Source of the DNA: an uncultured Paracoccaceae bacterium
GTDB taxonomy: Bacteria > Pseudomonadota > Alphaproteobacteria > Rhodobacterales > Rhodobacteraceae
DNA: 64,000 bases
Assembly (NCBI GenBank): GCA_913061275.1
Contig: CAJXSR010000016.1
Coordinates: 1 to 64,000, forward strand
Direction of reading: 5' to 3'
Shown: piece after piece, positions 46,255 through 56,015 of the stretch
Position numbering within the stretch: position 1 is the stretch's first letter
Layout of the letters: every line of letters begins with the position of its first letter
Made by a program: the position numbers and the translations under genes
The notes under the pieces: generated by a model
The model's database searches: none
Seen by the model: the letters and a program-made list of their open reading frames with translations, nothing else
Told to the model about the DNA's origin: nothing

Positions 46255-46878
46255 ATGTTTGAAACACTATTAGCAATGGATACAGTCACAGTCGTGACTT
46301 TCATGGGGGCTGCAATACTTTTGTATCTGACCCCGGGTGCGGATATGATGTTCACGTTAGCAACGGGTATTACAGGCGGCCCGAAGGCAAGCTTGGCAGC
46401 AGCTGTTGGTATTTCGGCGGGGGTTTTGGTGCATGTGGCGCTGGCAGCAGCGGGTTTGGCGGTTTTGTTATTGGCTTATCCTGCTGCCTATGATGCCATT
46501 CGCTATATCGGTGCTGCCTATCTGATGTGGTTGGCAATTCAAAGCTGGCGCGCAGGGAGCACTGTAGGTGGTACTGGCGGCAGTGCAGGCATGTGGCGCG
46601 CGTTTAGGCGTGGTTTTTTAACCAATATCCTGAACCCCAAAGTCGCCCTTTTTGTCTTGGCATTCCTGCCCCAATTTACCGACCCCGCGATTGGGCCCGT
46701 GTGGCACCAGATCATCTGGCTGGGTTTGTTTTTAGCGTTGGGCGGTATTTTTACAGATGGGGCTTATGGCGTTTTTGCAGGTGTCATGGCTGATAGGTTG
46801 CGTCGCTCTGGTGGCATTATGAATAAAATTTCTGCGATTGTTTTTGGCGGTTTGGCCGCAAAAATCGCACTTGATTAA
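46255..46878 (+). CDS. LysE/RhtB-family exporter
   Basis: The 207-residue protein has about six transmembrane segments and the LysE signature: LYLTPGADMMFTLATGITGGPKASLAAAVGI, YIGAAYLMWLAIQSWR, and RGFLTNILNPKVALFVLAFLPQF. It exports amino acids or related compounds from the cytoplasm. It starts 2 bp after the GFA gene and is followed 11 bp later by a flavoprotein gene, so it is within the operon. Confidence 0.92.
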   Translation: MFETLLAMDTVTVVTFMGAAILLYLTPGADMMFTLATGITGGPKASLAAAVGISAGVLVHVALAAAGLAVLLLAYPAAYDAIRYIGAAYLMWLAIQSWRAGSTVGGTGGSAGMWRAFRRGFLTNILNPKVALFVLAFLPQFTDPAIGPVWHQIIWLGLFLALGGIFTDGAYGVFAGVMADRLRRSGGIMNKISAIVFGGLAAKIALD

Positions 46879-46889
46879 GGAGAGAATAA

Positions 46890-49331
46890 ATGTCTGATTT
46901 CCCTACTACCGCGCGTGTAGTTATTATTGGTGGCGGGGTCATTGGGGCCTCTGCGCTTTACCATCTGGCCAAAGCTGGATGGACGGATTGCGTTCTGCTA
47001 GAAAAGAACGAACTGACTGCGGGCTCCACATGGCACGCGGCCGGCAATGTGCCGACATTTTCGACCAGCTGGTCGATTATGAACATGCAACGTTATTCAA
47101 CCGAATTGTATAGCCGCTTGGGCGAAGAGGTTGACTATCCGATGAATTACCACGTCACGGGGTCTATCCGTCTGGCGCATTCCAAAGAGCGGATGCAGGA
47201 ATTTGAACGCGCTGCTGGCATGGGCCGCTATCAGGGTATGGATATTGAAATTCTGTCGAATGAAGAGACCCAACAACGGTATCCGTTCCTTGAAACCCAT
47301 GACATGACAGGATCGCTTTATGATCCACATGACGGTGATATTGATCCTGCGCAATTAACCCAAGCCTTGGCCAAAGGTGCGCGTGACATGGGGCAAAAAA
47401 TCCTACGTTTTACGCCTGCAACGGGTGTAACCCGCGATGGTGACGAATGGATAGTACATACTGATAAGGGCGATATTCGCTGTGAGTTTGTGGTCAATGC
47501 GGCAGGCTATTATGCCCAGCGTGTTGGCGAATGGTTCAAACCTTATGGTGGGCGCATTGTGCCGATGATGGTGATGAGCCATCAGTATTTGCTTTCCGAA
47601 GAAGTGCCTGAATTGGCGGCACATACCAAGGAACACGGCAAATTACCGCTGCTGCGTGATGTGGATAGCTCGTATTATCTGCGCCAAGAAAAGAATGGTT
47701 TCAACCTTGGCCCCTATGAAGGAAATTGCAAAGCCCATTGGGTAGACCCATCCGACCCTATGCCTGATGATTTCAGCTTTCAACTTTACCCCGATGATCT
47801 GGATCGTATTGAATGGCATATCGAAGATGCCATGGCACGTGTGCCGTTACTAGGAAGTGCGGGTATCAGCCGCGTGATAAACGGCCCGATCCCGTATGCG
47901 CCTGACGGTTTGCCCCTAGTTGGCCCGATGCCAGGCGTGCCAAACGCGTTTGAAGCATGCGTCTTTACCTTTGGTATCGCCCAAGGCGGCGGTGCTGGCA
48001 AAGTGTTGGCCGAATGGATTACCGAAGGCCAAACAGAATGGGATATGTGGGCAATCGACCCACGCCGCTACACCGATTACACCGATCAGGATTACTGCAA
48101 TCAAAAAGGTATGGAAGTATACGGCAACGAATACGCCATGCATTTCCCGCAACACGAATGGCCTGCTGGACGTGATAAAAAACTGTCACCTGTTCATGAC
48201 CGCATAAAAGATATGGGCGGTGTAATGGGGGTTTATGGTGGCTGGGAACGAGCCAACTGGTTTGCCAAAGACGGCGACGACATATCCCTTGAAGCCACCC
48301 ATACTTGGGGCCGCTCAGGGCCTTGGTCTGCACGTATTCAAGAAGAATGCGAAGTAGTACGCGATAGTTGCGGTGTGCTGGATTTGCCGGGATTTTCGCG
48401 CTTTATGGTGTCAGGTGCAGGTGCCGCAGAATTCTTGCGCGGCTTTTGTACAGGCGGCTTGCCCAAAGTGGGCCGCATGAACCTGATCTATGTGTCCGAC
48501 AGTCGCGGGCGTATTTTATCTGAATTGTCATGTGTGCGCAAAGGCGATGATGATTTCATGCTGATCACGGCAGCAACCGCGCAATGGCATGACGGTGAAC
48601 TGTTGATGAACGCGGCACCTGAAGGCATTTCTGTCAAGGATATTACGACCGCTAGCGATACACTGATCGTAACTGGCCCTACATCGCGTGATGTGCTGGC
48701 AGGCCTGACCGATGCCGATTTGCAAAGCGGTTGGTTGACCCATCAGGCGGCAACTGTGGCAGGGCAAGACGCCTACCTTATCCGCGTATCCTTTGCTGGT
48801 GAGTTGGGTTGGGAAGTACATACTACCAACGAAAACATGCCCGCGATTTATGATGCGATTGTTGCGGCAGGTGCAAAACCGTTTGGTATGTACGCGCTGA
48901 ATTCATTGCGTCTTGAAAAAGGTTACCGTGCATGGAAAGGTGATCTGTCAACCGATTACAGCATGCTAGAAGGCGGTTTGGAACGTTTCGTAAAATTGGA
49001 TAAACCGCAAGATTTCACTGGCAAAGCGGCTATCCAAAACGAAAAGCAACAGGGCCGCAAAAAAGCGTTTATCACCTTGCTGGTGGATGCGGATGATTGC
49101 GATGCACCCTATATGTCAACGATCTGGCATGATGGTAAAATTGTCGGCGAAACCACCTCTGGCGCATGGGGCTACCGTGTGAATGCGAGCATTGCACTTG
49201 GTATGGTGCGGGCTGATCTTGCAGTGTTAGGTACACAGTTAGAGGTCGAGATTTATGGCAAACGCTGCCATGCAGTTGTGCAAGAAGACCAACCACTTTG
49301 GGATCCTGAAAACGTGCGGTTGCGGTCATGA
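46890..49331 (+). CDS. Dimethylglycine dehydrogenase/sarcosine oxidase-type flavoprotein with GcvT domain (1)
   Basis: The 813-residue protein has an N-terminal DAO-type FAD domain (VVIIGGGVIGASALYHLAKAG, residues 10-30) and His49 in AGSTWHAAG, where DMGDH links FAD covalently. FAO_M-type and C-terminal GcvT-fold aminomethyltransferase domains follow (from about residue 430, with SFAGELGWEVHTTNENMPAIYDAI). Relatives oxidise N-methyl groups and pass the C1 unit to tetrahydrofolate. The substrate (dimethylglycine, sarcosine or another methylated amine) is not fixed by sequence. Its stop overlaps the next start by 4 bp (ATGA). Confidence 0.88.
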   Translation: MSDFPTTARVVIIGGGVIGASALYHLAKAGWTDCVLLEKNELTAGSTWHAAGNVPTFSTSWSIMNMQRYSTELYSRLGEEVDYPMNYHVTGSIRLAHSKERMQEFERAAGMGRYQGMDIEILSNEETQQRYPFLETHDMTGSLYDPHDGDIDPAQLTQALAKGARDMGQKILRFTPATGVTRDGDEWIVHTDKGDIRCEFVVNAAGYYAQRVGEWFKPYGGRIVPMMVMSHQYLLSEEVPELAAHTKEHGKLPLLRDVDSSYYLRQEKNGFNLGPYEGNCKAHWVDPSDPMPDDFSFQLYPDDLDRIEWHIEDAMARVPLLGSAGISRVINGPIPYAPDGLPLVGPMPGVPNAFEACVFTFGIAQGGGAGKVLAEWITEGQTEWDMWAIDPRRYTDYTDQDYCNQKGMEVYGNEYAMHFPQHEWPAGRDKKLSPVHDRIKDMGGVMGVYGGWERANWFAKDGDDISLEATHTWGRSGPWSARIQEECEVVRDSCGVLDLPGFSRFMVSGAGAAEFLRGFCTGGLPKVGRMNLIYVSDSRGRILSELSCVRKGDDDFMLITAATAQWHDGELLMNAAPEGISVKDITTASDTLIVTGPTSRDVLAGLTDADLQSGWLTHQAATVAGQDAYLIRVSFAGELGWEVHTTNENMPAIYDAIVAAGAKPFGMYALNSLRLEKGYRAWKGDLSTDYSMLEGGLERFVKLDKPQDFTGKAAIQNEKQQGRKKAFITLLVDADDCDAPYMSTIWHDGKIVGETTSGAWGYRVNASIALGMVRADLAVLGTQLEVEIYGKRCHAVVQEDQPLWDPENVRLRS

Positions 49332-50212
49332 GCATTACTATTTTAGACGGCGGTATGGGCCAAGAATTGATTGCGCGGGCAGGCCGTGCCACCTCGCTTT
49401 GGTCGGTACAAGCATTGTTGGACAGCCCTGAAATTGTGCGCCAAGTTCATGATGAATATTTTGCGGCAGGGGCCCAGATAGCCACCACTAACACGTATTC
49501 AGTTCTGCCTGATCGTTTGTTGCATCATGGATTGGCTGAAAAGTTGGCAGAATTACTGCAACTTGCCTGCCAGCAGGCAGTTGATGCACGCGATGCACAC
49601 GGATCGGGCTTGGTGGCAGGATCATTAGGGCCACAAGGGTTTTCCTATCAGCCAGATAAATGCCCGCCTGCGGATGAAGCCGCAGAAACCTATTATAATA
49701 TCTGCAAAATCCAGAAAGAATATGTTGATAATTACCTGTTTGAAACGATGTCTTCGGTGAATCAGGCACGTGGTGCCTTGATGGGGTCGGCAGGGTTTGG
49801 CAGACCTGTATGGCTGTCCTTATCGGTGGATGACAAGGACGGAACCAAACTGCGTTCAGGCGAAGACCTGACAGATGTGTTACCGTTATTTTCAGAATAT
49901 AAACCCGCCGCAGTTCTGGTAAATTGTTCTGTTCCTGAAGCGGTTACAACCGCGGTGCCTTTACTAACAAACAAGGGCATTCCTGTGGGGGCTTATGCCA
50001 ACGGCTTTGTCAATATCGCAGACGCGTTTGACCAAGTAGGTGCGACAGTAGATATGCTAGAAGCCCGCAAAGATTTGGGGCCTGAAGCCTATGCCGATTT
50101 CGCCCAAAAGTGGGTAGATGCGGGCGCTACTATTATCGGGGGCTGTTGTGAAGTTGGGCCTGCACACATCGCGCTGCTCGCTCAAAGGTTTTCGGAGCGA
50201 CCCAATGACTGA
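49328..50212 (+). CDS. Homocysteine S-methyltransferase family protein
   Basis: The 294-residue protein has the zinc-thiol methyltransferase motifs: LDGGMGQELI at the start, VNC (Cys200) and GGCCEVGP (Cys273, Cys274), the three zinc ligands. The family transfers methyl groups from betaine, S-methylmethionine or dimethylsulfonio compounds to homocysteine, forming methionine. Overlap with the DMGDH-like gene supports a betaine or related osmolyte pathway in which betaine gives dimethylglycine. Confidence 0.9.
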   Translation: MSITILDGGMGQELIARAGRATSLWSVQALLDSPEIVRQVHDEYFAAGAQIATTNTYSVLPDRLLHHGLAEKLAELLQLACQQAVDARDAHGSGLVAGSLGPQGFSYQPDKCPPADEAAETYYNICKIQKEYVDNYLFETMSSVNQARGALMGSAGFGRPVWLSLSVDDKDGTKLRSGEDLTDVLPLFSEYKPAAVLVNCSVPEAVTTAVPLLTNKGIPVGAYANGFVNIADAFDQVGATVDMLEARKDLGPEAYADFAQKWVDAGATIIGGCCEVGPAHIALLAQRFSERPND

Positions 50213-50621
50213 CCTGACCCATGATCATGTGTCTTCTAATCGGCTTATAGGGCTTAAAATACTAGCGGCACTTTATACCATAGCAATTCCCGTTGCACAT
50301 CTAAGTTTTCCTACAACCTCTATCTGGCTCATCGCTATAATATTTTCGATTGCAATGAATTTCACCTACCCATGGGCCGCCTATAAACAAGGGCGTTTTA
50401 TGACTTTGGAAGTGGCTCTTTCATCAGGATTTATTGCGCTGTCATTGGTGTCTTTATACGCATCACCAATTTTCGTTATCACGGCCATATTTTTGCATGG
50501 ATGCTGGGATTTAGCCAAACACCGTGGAGCGGGAACGCCATTTTTCTTCTGGTATATCTCAGGCTGTGTTGTTGTTGATTGGATATACGCTGCGGCCCTG
50601 CTGATCGCATTCTTCTTCTGA
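50205..50621 (+). CDS. Small membrane protein of unknown function
   Basis: The 138-residue protein starts at ATG 50205 (GGAG upstream), within the end of the methyltransferase gene. It has about four to five transmembrane segments (LIGLKILAALYTIAIPVAH, WLIAIIFSIAMNFTYPWAA, FIALSLVSLYASPIFVITAIFLHGCWDL, GCVVVDWIYAAALLIAFFF). HGCWDLAKHRG is a conserved-looking polar element. The family is not recognised. Its overlap and same-strand position tie it to the osmolyte cluster. Confidence 0.7.
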   Translation: MTDLTHDHVSSNRLIGLKILAALYTIAIPVAHLSFPTTSIWLIAIIFSIAMNFTYPWAAYKQGRFMTLEVALSSGFIALSLVSLYASPIFVITAIFLHGCWDLAKHRGAGTPFFFWYISGCVVVDWIYAAALLIAFFF

Positions 50622-50635
50622 AAGGTATCAACCCC

Positions 50636-53083
50636 ATGACAAACTTACCAAAACACGCACGCGTTTTAATTATTGGCGGCGGCATCATAGGTTGCTCTGT
50701 CGCCTACCATCTAGCCAAACTTGGTTGGAAAGATGTGGTGTTGCTGGAGCGCAAGCAACTGACATCTGGCACCACGTGGCATGCAGCAGGGCTGATTGGG
50801 CAATTACGTGCGTCGTCTAATATGACAAAACTGGCGCGCTATTCGGCAGAGTTATATCAAGGTCTGGAAGCGGAAACAGGTGTGGCTACAGGGCTGCGCC
50901 AAGTCGGCTCTATCTCTGTTGCGTTAACAGAAGAGCGCCAAGAAGAGCTGTTTCGTCAGGCTGCTATGGCGCGGGCTTTTGGTGTTCAGGTTGAGGAAAT
51001 CTCTCCGAAGGAAGTAAAAGAGCGTTATGAACATTTGAATATTGATGGTGTGAAATCCGGTGTCTACCTGCCAACGGATGGGCAAGGCGACCCTGCTAAT
51101 ATAGCGCTCGCTTTGGCTAAGGGTGCGAAGCAACGCGGCGCACTGATTAAAGAGCGGGTGAAAGTAACTGACATTACCCGCGAGGGTCGCCGTGCAACAG
51201 GCGTTAATTGGCGAGATGAAAATGGTGAGCAAGGCCATATTGCGGCCGATATGGTTGTGAATTGTGCAGGTATGTGGGGCCATGAAGTTGGCCGAATGGC
51301 GGGTGTGAACGTACCTCTTCATGCTTGCGAACACTTCTACATTGTCACCGAGCCGATCAAGGGCCTAACCCAAATGCCCGTGTTGCGCGTACCTGATGAG
51401 TGCGCGTATTACAAAGAAGACGCGGGCAAATACTTGCTAGGCGCCTTTGAACCAAACTCAAAACCCTGGGGGATGAATGGCATTCCCGATAGCTTCGAGT
51501 TTGACCAACTACCAGAAGATTTTGACCACTTCGAACCGATTTTGGAAAAGGCTTGCGAACGCCTGCCTATGTTGGCAGAGGCAGGTATCCACACGTTCTT
51601 TAACGGGCCTGAAAGCTTTACCCCTGATGATGCTTATCACCTAGGTCGATCGCTTGAGCTGGATAATTTCTGGGTCGCCGCAGGCTTTAATTCCATTGGT
51701 ATTCAGTCAGGTGGCGGGGCTGGTATGGCACTTGCGCAATGGATGGACGCAGGCGAAAAACCGTTTGATCTGGGCGATGTGGATATATCGAGGATGCAAC
51801 CGTTTCAGGGCAATAAGCACTACTTGTATGAGCGCTCCAAAGAAACTTTGGGCCTGCTATATGCCGATCACTTTCCATTCCGCCAAAAAGAAACGGCACG
51901 TGGTATTCGGCGCACGCCTTTTCACCAACATCTATTAGACCGTGGTGCTGTGATGGGCGAAGCGGCGGGTTGGGAGCGGGCCAACTGGTTTGCCAAAGAA
52001 GGGCAAAAAGCTGAATACGAATACACATGGAAACGCCCTAACTGGTTTGAAAATGCAGCCACCGAACACCGCGCAGTGCGTGAAAATGTCGGCATGTACG
52101 ATATGACTTCTTTTGGTAAAATCCGTGTTGAGGGCCGTGATGCTACAGCATTTTTAAACTATGTCGCAGGTGGGCAATATGATGTGCCTGTGGGCAAAAT
52201 TGTTTACTCGCAATTCCTGAACTCGCGCGGTGGGATTGAGGCGGATGTGACCATAACGCGGCTAAGTGAAACTGCCTATCTGGTTGTAACGCCCTCAGTT
52301 ACACGACCTGCGGATCAGGTTTGGTTGCAACGCAATGTCGGTGATTTCAACGTGGTGATTACGGATGTAACAGCAGGCGAAGGCGTGTTGGCAGTAATGG
52401 GGCCGAACAGTCGTGCTTTGCTGGAAAAGGTTAGCCCCAACGATTTCAGTAATACGATCAACCCGTTTGGTACGGCCCAAGAGATTGAAATTGGCATGGG
52501 TCTGGCCCGCGTTCACCGCGTGACTTACGTAGGCGAATTGGGCTGGGAAGTTTATGCAAGTGCCGATCAGGCGTGTCATATTTTTGAAACGCTTTATGAG
52601 GCAGGCCAAGATATGGGGCTGAAACTGTGCGGCATGCACATGATGGACAGTTGCCGCATTGAAAAAGGCTTTCGCCATTTTGGCCACGATATTACCTGCG
52701 AAGATCATGTGCTGGAAGCGGGGCTTGGTTTTGCGGTGAAAACCGACAAGCCTGATTTTATCGGGCGTGATGCGGTTCTAAAGAAAAGGGAAACAGGGTT
52801 GGATAACCGTCTGTTGCAATTCAAACTGTCAGACAGTGAGCCGTTGCTTTATCATAATGAACCTATTTTGCGAAACGGCGATATCGTTGGCTATCTAAGC
52901 TCTGGCGGTTATGGCCACACACTGGGTGCAGCCATTGGTATGGGTTATGTCCCTTGTAAGGGGGAAACTGCGGCGGATGTTCTGGCATCACCTTATGAGA
53001 TTGACGTGGCTGGCGTGCGGGTAAAAGCCACTGCAAGTCTGCGCCCGATGTATGATCCGAAATCTGAAAGGGTAAAGGTTTGA
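50636..53083 (+). CDS. Dimethylglycine dehydrogenase/sarcosine oxidase-type flavoprotein with GcvT domain (2)
   Basis: This 815-residue paralogue of the enzyme encoded at 46890 has FAD motif VLIIGGGIIGCSVAYHLAKLG and His49 in SGTTWHAAGLIGQLRASSNMTKLARYS, a closer match to classical DMGDH. The C-terminal GcvT part has VTYVGELGWEVYASADQACHIFETLYEAG and SCRIEKGFRHFGHDI. It probably oxidises a second N-methyl compound, for example sarcosine after dimethylglycine. The start at ATG 50636 follows the small membrane gene. Confidence 0.9.
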   Translation: MTNLPKHARVLIIGGGIIGCSVAYHLAKLGWKDVVLLERKQLTSGTTWHAAGLIGQLRASSNMTKLARYSAELYQGLEAETGVATGLRQVGSISVALTEERQEELFRQAAMARAFGVQVEEISPKEVKERYEHLNIDGVKSGVYLPTDGQGDPANIALALAKGAKQRGALIKERVKVTDITREGRRATGVNWRDENGEQGHIAADMVVNCAGMWGHEVGRMAGVNVPLHACEHFYIVTEPIKGLTQMPVLRVPDECAYYKEDAGKYLLGAFEPNSKPWGMNGIPDSFEFDQLPEDFDHFEPILEKACERLPMLAEAGIHTFFNGPESFTPDDAYHLGRSLELDNFWVAAGFNSIGIQSGGGAGMALAQWMDAGEKPFDLGDVDISRMQPFQGNKHYLYERSKETLGLLYADHFPFRQKETARGIRRTPFHQHLLDRGAVMGEAAGWERANWFAKEGQKAEYEYTWKRPNWFENAATEHRAVRENVGMYDMTSFGKIRVEGRDATAFLNYVAGGQYDVPVGKIVYSQFLNSRGGIEADVTITRLSETAYLVVTPSVTRPADQVWLQRNVGDFNVVITDVTAGEGVLAVMGPNSRALLEKVSPNDFSNTINPFGTAQEIEIGMGLARVHRVTYVGELGWEVYASADQACHIFETLYEAGQDMGLKLCGMHMMDSCRIEKGFRHFGHDITCEDHVLEAGLGFAVKTDKPDFIGRDAVLKKRETGLDNRLLQFKLSDSEPLLYHNEPILRNGDIVGYLSSGGYGHTLGAAIGMGYVPCKGETAADVLASPYEIDVAGVRVKATASLRPMYDPKSERVKV

Positions 53084-53138
53084 AGTTTCCCTGCGAGCTT
53101 GGTAAGGCAAGATCGTAATTGATCCAAGGGAACATGGG

Positions 53139-53522
53139 ATGACAAAAGAAAAAGCCATATTGGCGATTAAAAACGGTATTGTTGTCGCGGGCATTTCCGG
53201 TGCCATATCGCTGGTTAATCTGGCGCTAAATGTTACTAAAATAAACGGTGACTTTGGATTGTTAAGCGCCAATGATCTGGTGCTTTTCATCAACCTGATC
53301 GTTTGCGCATATGGGGCTTACGGTCTTTCTAAAAAGCGGTCTTCGGCGGGTGTTATACTAACACTTGCTTCTACTTTTCTTTTGATTGTGCATGTATTTA
53401 TGTTCGGCATGAACACAAGCGTTTTGGTTTTTGTGCTGTTCAGATTGTTCTTTATCTACACGTTTTCACAAGCAACTAAGGGGTGCACTGCATTGCGCGA
53501 CTTAAGTGATGAAAAATCATAA
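53139..53522 (+). CDS. Small membrane protein of unknown function
   Basis: The 127-residue protein has four transmembrane segments (about residues 12-32, 45-62, 70-90, 95-112) and short polar ends. The family is not recognised. It is last in the same-strand run that carries the DMGDH-like genes, 55 bp after the second one, and ends 16 bp before the RluA-type gene. Confidence 0.65.
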   Translation: MTKEKAILAIKNGIVVAGISGAISLVNLALNVTKINGDFGLLSANDLVLFINLIVCAYGAYGLSKKRSSAGVILTLASTFLLIVHVFMFGMNTSVLVFVLFRLFFIYTFSQATKGCTALRDLSDEKS

Positions 53523-53538
53523 GGGCTGAAAACCTGCC

Positions 53539-54195
53539 ATGAACCCGATTTTTACATATGCACCCCCCACGGGCCCGCTGGATGTGATCCACCATGATGA
53601 TTGTATTTTGGCGATCAACAAACCCTCTGGCCTGCTGTCGGTGCCTGGCAAAGCCTTTGAACATCGCGATTGTCTGGAAACCCGCGTGGTGATGACATAC
53701 CCAGGCGCATTGTTGGTACACCGCTTGGATATGGATACCTCTGGTGTGATGATATTTGCCTGTACTAAGCAAGCGCAGCGGCATATCAGTTCACAGTTTC
53801 AAAAACGACAAATGGAAAAGGTCTATATCGCGTGGGTTCGGGGTTTAGTGGCGGGTGATACTGGCACAGTTGATTTGCCGCTGATCGTAGATTGGCCCAA
53901 TCGCCCGTTACAGATGGTGGATTTTGAACGGGGTAAGCCGTCTGTCACAGATTGGTCTGTGTTGGAACGTGAAGATAATACCACACGCATGGAACTTCGC
54001 CCAAAGACGGGGCGCAGCCATCAATTACGGGTACATATGCGTGAACTTGGTCACCCGATCTTGGGTGATCGGTTCTATGCGGATGAACCAACCATTGCTG
54101 CCGCTGACCGTCTGCAATTACACGCGCAAACCTTGCGTTTGCGCCACCCTGAAGGTGGCGAATGGCTGACCTTGCATGCAGATTGTCCGTTTTAG
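53539..54195 (+). CDS. RluA-family pseudouridine synthase
   Basis: The 218-residue protein has the family catalytic motif HRLDMDTSGVMIFA with the essential Asp, IINKPSG-like LAINKPSGLLSVPGK, and KTGRSHQLRVHM-like (PKTGRSHQLRVHMRELGHPILGDRFYA). It lacks an S4 domain, as in RluA itself. RluA acts on 23S rRNA position 746 and tRNA position 32; the exact target here is inferred. Confidence 0.9.
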   Translation: MNPIFTYAPPTGPLDVIHHDDCILAINKPSGLLSVPGKAFEHRDCLETRVVMTYPGALLVHRLDMDTSGVMIFACTKQAQRHISSQFQKRQMEKVYIAWVRGLVAGDTGTVDLPLIVDWPNRPLQMVDFERGKPSVTDWSVLEREDNTTRMELRPKTGRSHQLRVHMRELGHPILGDRFYADEPTIAAADRLQLHAQTLRLRHPEGGEWLTLHADCPF

Positions 54196-54252
54196 GCTTT
54201 TGCTTGGGATCATGCTTGGGTAAAGCTAGATTAAGAAACAAAGGAAAATATA

Positions 54253-55395
54253 ATGACTGTTGACCCCGTAAAACTAACGGCTGACCTGATCCGCTGCGCG
54301 TCTGTAACGCCTGTTGAAGGTGGTGCCTTACAGTTATTAGACCAAGTGTTAAGTGCTGCCGGATTTACTTGCACGCGGGTCGATCGCGGAGAGGTTTCCA
54401 ACCTTTTTGCCCGCTGGGGCATTGGTGCCAATGGGCGCACGTTTGGTTTTAATGGTCACACCGATGTGGTGCCTGTGGGTGATTTGGATGCGTGGATGGT
54501 TGACCCGTTCGGGGCAGAGATCAAAGACGGGTTCTTATATGGGCGAGGGGCGACAGATATGAAGTCAGGCGTGGCTGCCTTTGCTGCTGCCGCAATAGAT
54601 TTTGTGCAAGATACCCCCCCTGATGGGTCCATCGTTTTGGCTATTACAGGCGATGAAGAAGGTATTGCAGTGGATGGTACTGTGGCCCTGTTGGACTGGA
54701 TGGATGCTAATAATGAACGCATGGATCATTGTCTGGTTGGGGAGCCAACTTGCCCTAATGAAATGGGCGAGATGATGAAAATCGGGCGTCGCGGATCGAT
54801 GAACGCTTATTTCACCTGCAAAGGTGTGCAGGGTCATTCGGCTTATCCGCACCGCGCCAAAAATCCGATGCCAGCGGTAGCACAGCTGATGGCAAACCTT
54901 GCGGCCTATGAACTGGATCAAGGTACGGAACATTTTGACGCATCCACATTGGCGGTTGTCACTATTGATACAGGTAATTCAGCCGATAATGTGATACCTG
55001 CCGAAACCCGTGCGACTGTGAATATTCGTTTTAATGACACACATACATCGGACGCGCTAACTGCGTGGTTGCAAGGGGAAGTGGATAAAGTTGCCAAAGC
55101 CACAGATATTAAAATTGATATGCGCGTGCGTGTTTCTGGTGAAAGCTTTGTAACCCCTCTGGGTGAATTGTCTGATCTGATTTCAAAAGCAGTAAAAGCG
55201 GAAACGGGTGTAACACCTAAACCGTCCACAACGGGCGGCACATCAGATGCGCGCTTTGTGAAAAGCCATTGCCCCGTGGTAGAATTCGGGCTTGTTGGCC
55301 GCACCATGCATGAGGTCGATGAACGCGTAGAAGTAGCAAATATCCATAAGTTGAAAGCGATCTATACGCGGATATTGACCGACTATTTTGCATGA
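54253..55395 (+). CDS. dapE: Succinyl-diaminopimelate desuccinylase
   Basis: The 380-residue M20 metallohydrolase has zinc ligands and catalytic residues in [44 protein letters not shown] and the C-terminal [18 protein letters not shown]. It forms LL-diaminopimelate for lysine and murein synthesis. AAGGAAA precedes the ATG. The stop overlaps the next gene by 4 bp. Confidence 0.95.
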   Translation: MTVDPVKLTADLIRCASVTPVEGGALQLLDQVLSAAGFTCTRVDRGEVSNLFARWGIGANGRTFGFNGHTDVVPVGDLDAWMVDPFGAEIKDGFLYGRGATDMKSGVAAFAAAAIDFVQDTPPDGSIVLAITGDEEGIAVDGTVALLDWMDANNERMDHCLVGEPTCPNEMGEMMKIGRRGSMNAYFTCKGVQGHSAYPHRAKNPMPAVAQLMANLAAYELDQGTEHFDASTLAVVTIDTGNSADNVIPAETRATVNIRFNDTHTSDALTAWLQGEVDKVAKATDIKIDMRVRVSGESFVTPLGELSDLISKAVKAETGVTPKPSTTGGTSDARFVKSHCPVVEFGLVGRTMHEVDERVEVANIHKLKAIYTRILTDYFA

Positions 55396-55994
55396 ATAAT
55401 CGCCAGCTTTTCATCATGGTCAAAGAACCCCGTGCGGGTCGTGTTAAAACGCGGTTGGGTAAAGATATTGGTATGACGCGAGCTGCATGGTGGTTTCGCC
55501 ACCAAGCACAGCGATTATTGCGTGTATTGGGGCATGATCCGCGTTGGCAAACCGTGCTCGCAGTCTCACCCGATGTGGAAGGTTTGCAAAGTCGTATCTG
55601 GCCCGCGCATTTACCACGTTGGCTGCAAGGGCGTGGGGACTTGGGCACCCGAATGGCTGCCATTTTTCAAAGCGCACCAAAGGGCCCTGTGGTTATTATC
55701 GGCGCAGATATTCCAGATATAACACCCGCACAGATCGAAAATGCTTTTCGGGCGCTGGGCGATCACGATGCGGTTTTTGGGCCTGCCCCCGATGGTGGCT
55801 ATTGGTTGGTTGGTTTAAAACGCGGCGGCCGTGCCGTGCCCCCCGATTTGTTTGAAAATGTGCGGTGGTCAACTGAGCATGCGTTGGCCGATAGCATGGC
55901 GACTTTGGGCGATATGCGGGTGGCGATGATTGATAGCTTGCAGGATGTGGATATTGTCAGTGATCTTGACCTGATAAAATATGACGGCCCTTAA
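55392..55994 (+). CDS. DUF2064 family glycosyltransferase-like protein
   Basis: The 200-residue protein has the family core: [42 protein letters not shown] and [17 protein letters not shown]. It belongs to the nucleotide-sugar transferase-like DUF2064/TIGR04282 group (named in some cases for arsenosugar biosynthesis, related to CofC). The true substrate is unknown. It overlaps dapE by 4 bp (ATGA). Confidence 0.88.
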   Translation: MNNRQLFIMVKEPRAGRVKTRLGKDIGMTRAAWWFRHQAQRLLRVLGHDPRWQTVLAVSPDVEGLQSRIWPAHLPRWLQGRGDLGTRMAAIFQSAPKGPVVIIGADIPDITPAQIENAFRALGDHDAVFGPAPDGGYWLVGLKRGGRAVPPDLFENVRWSTEHALADSMATLGDMRVAMIDSLQDVDIVSDLDLIKYDGP

Positions 55995-56015
55995 TTTACC
56001 TGCTAGACGTGCCAT

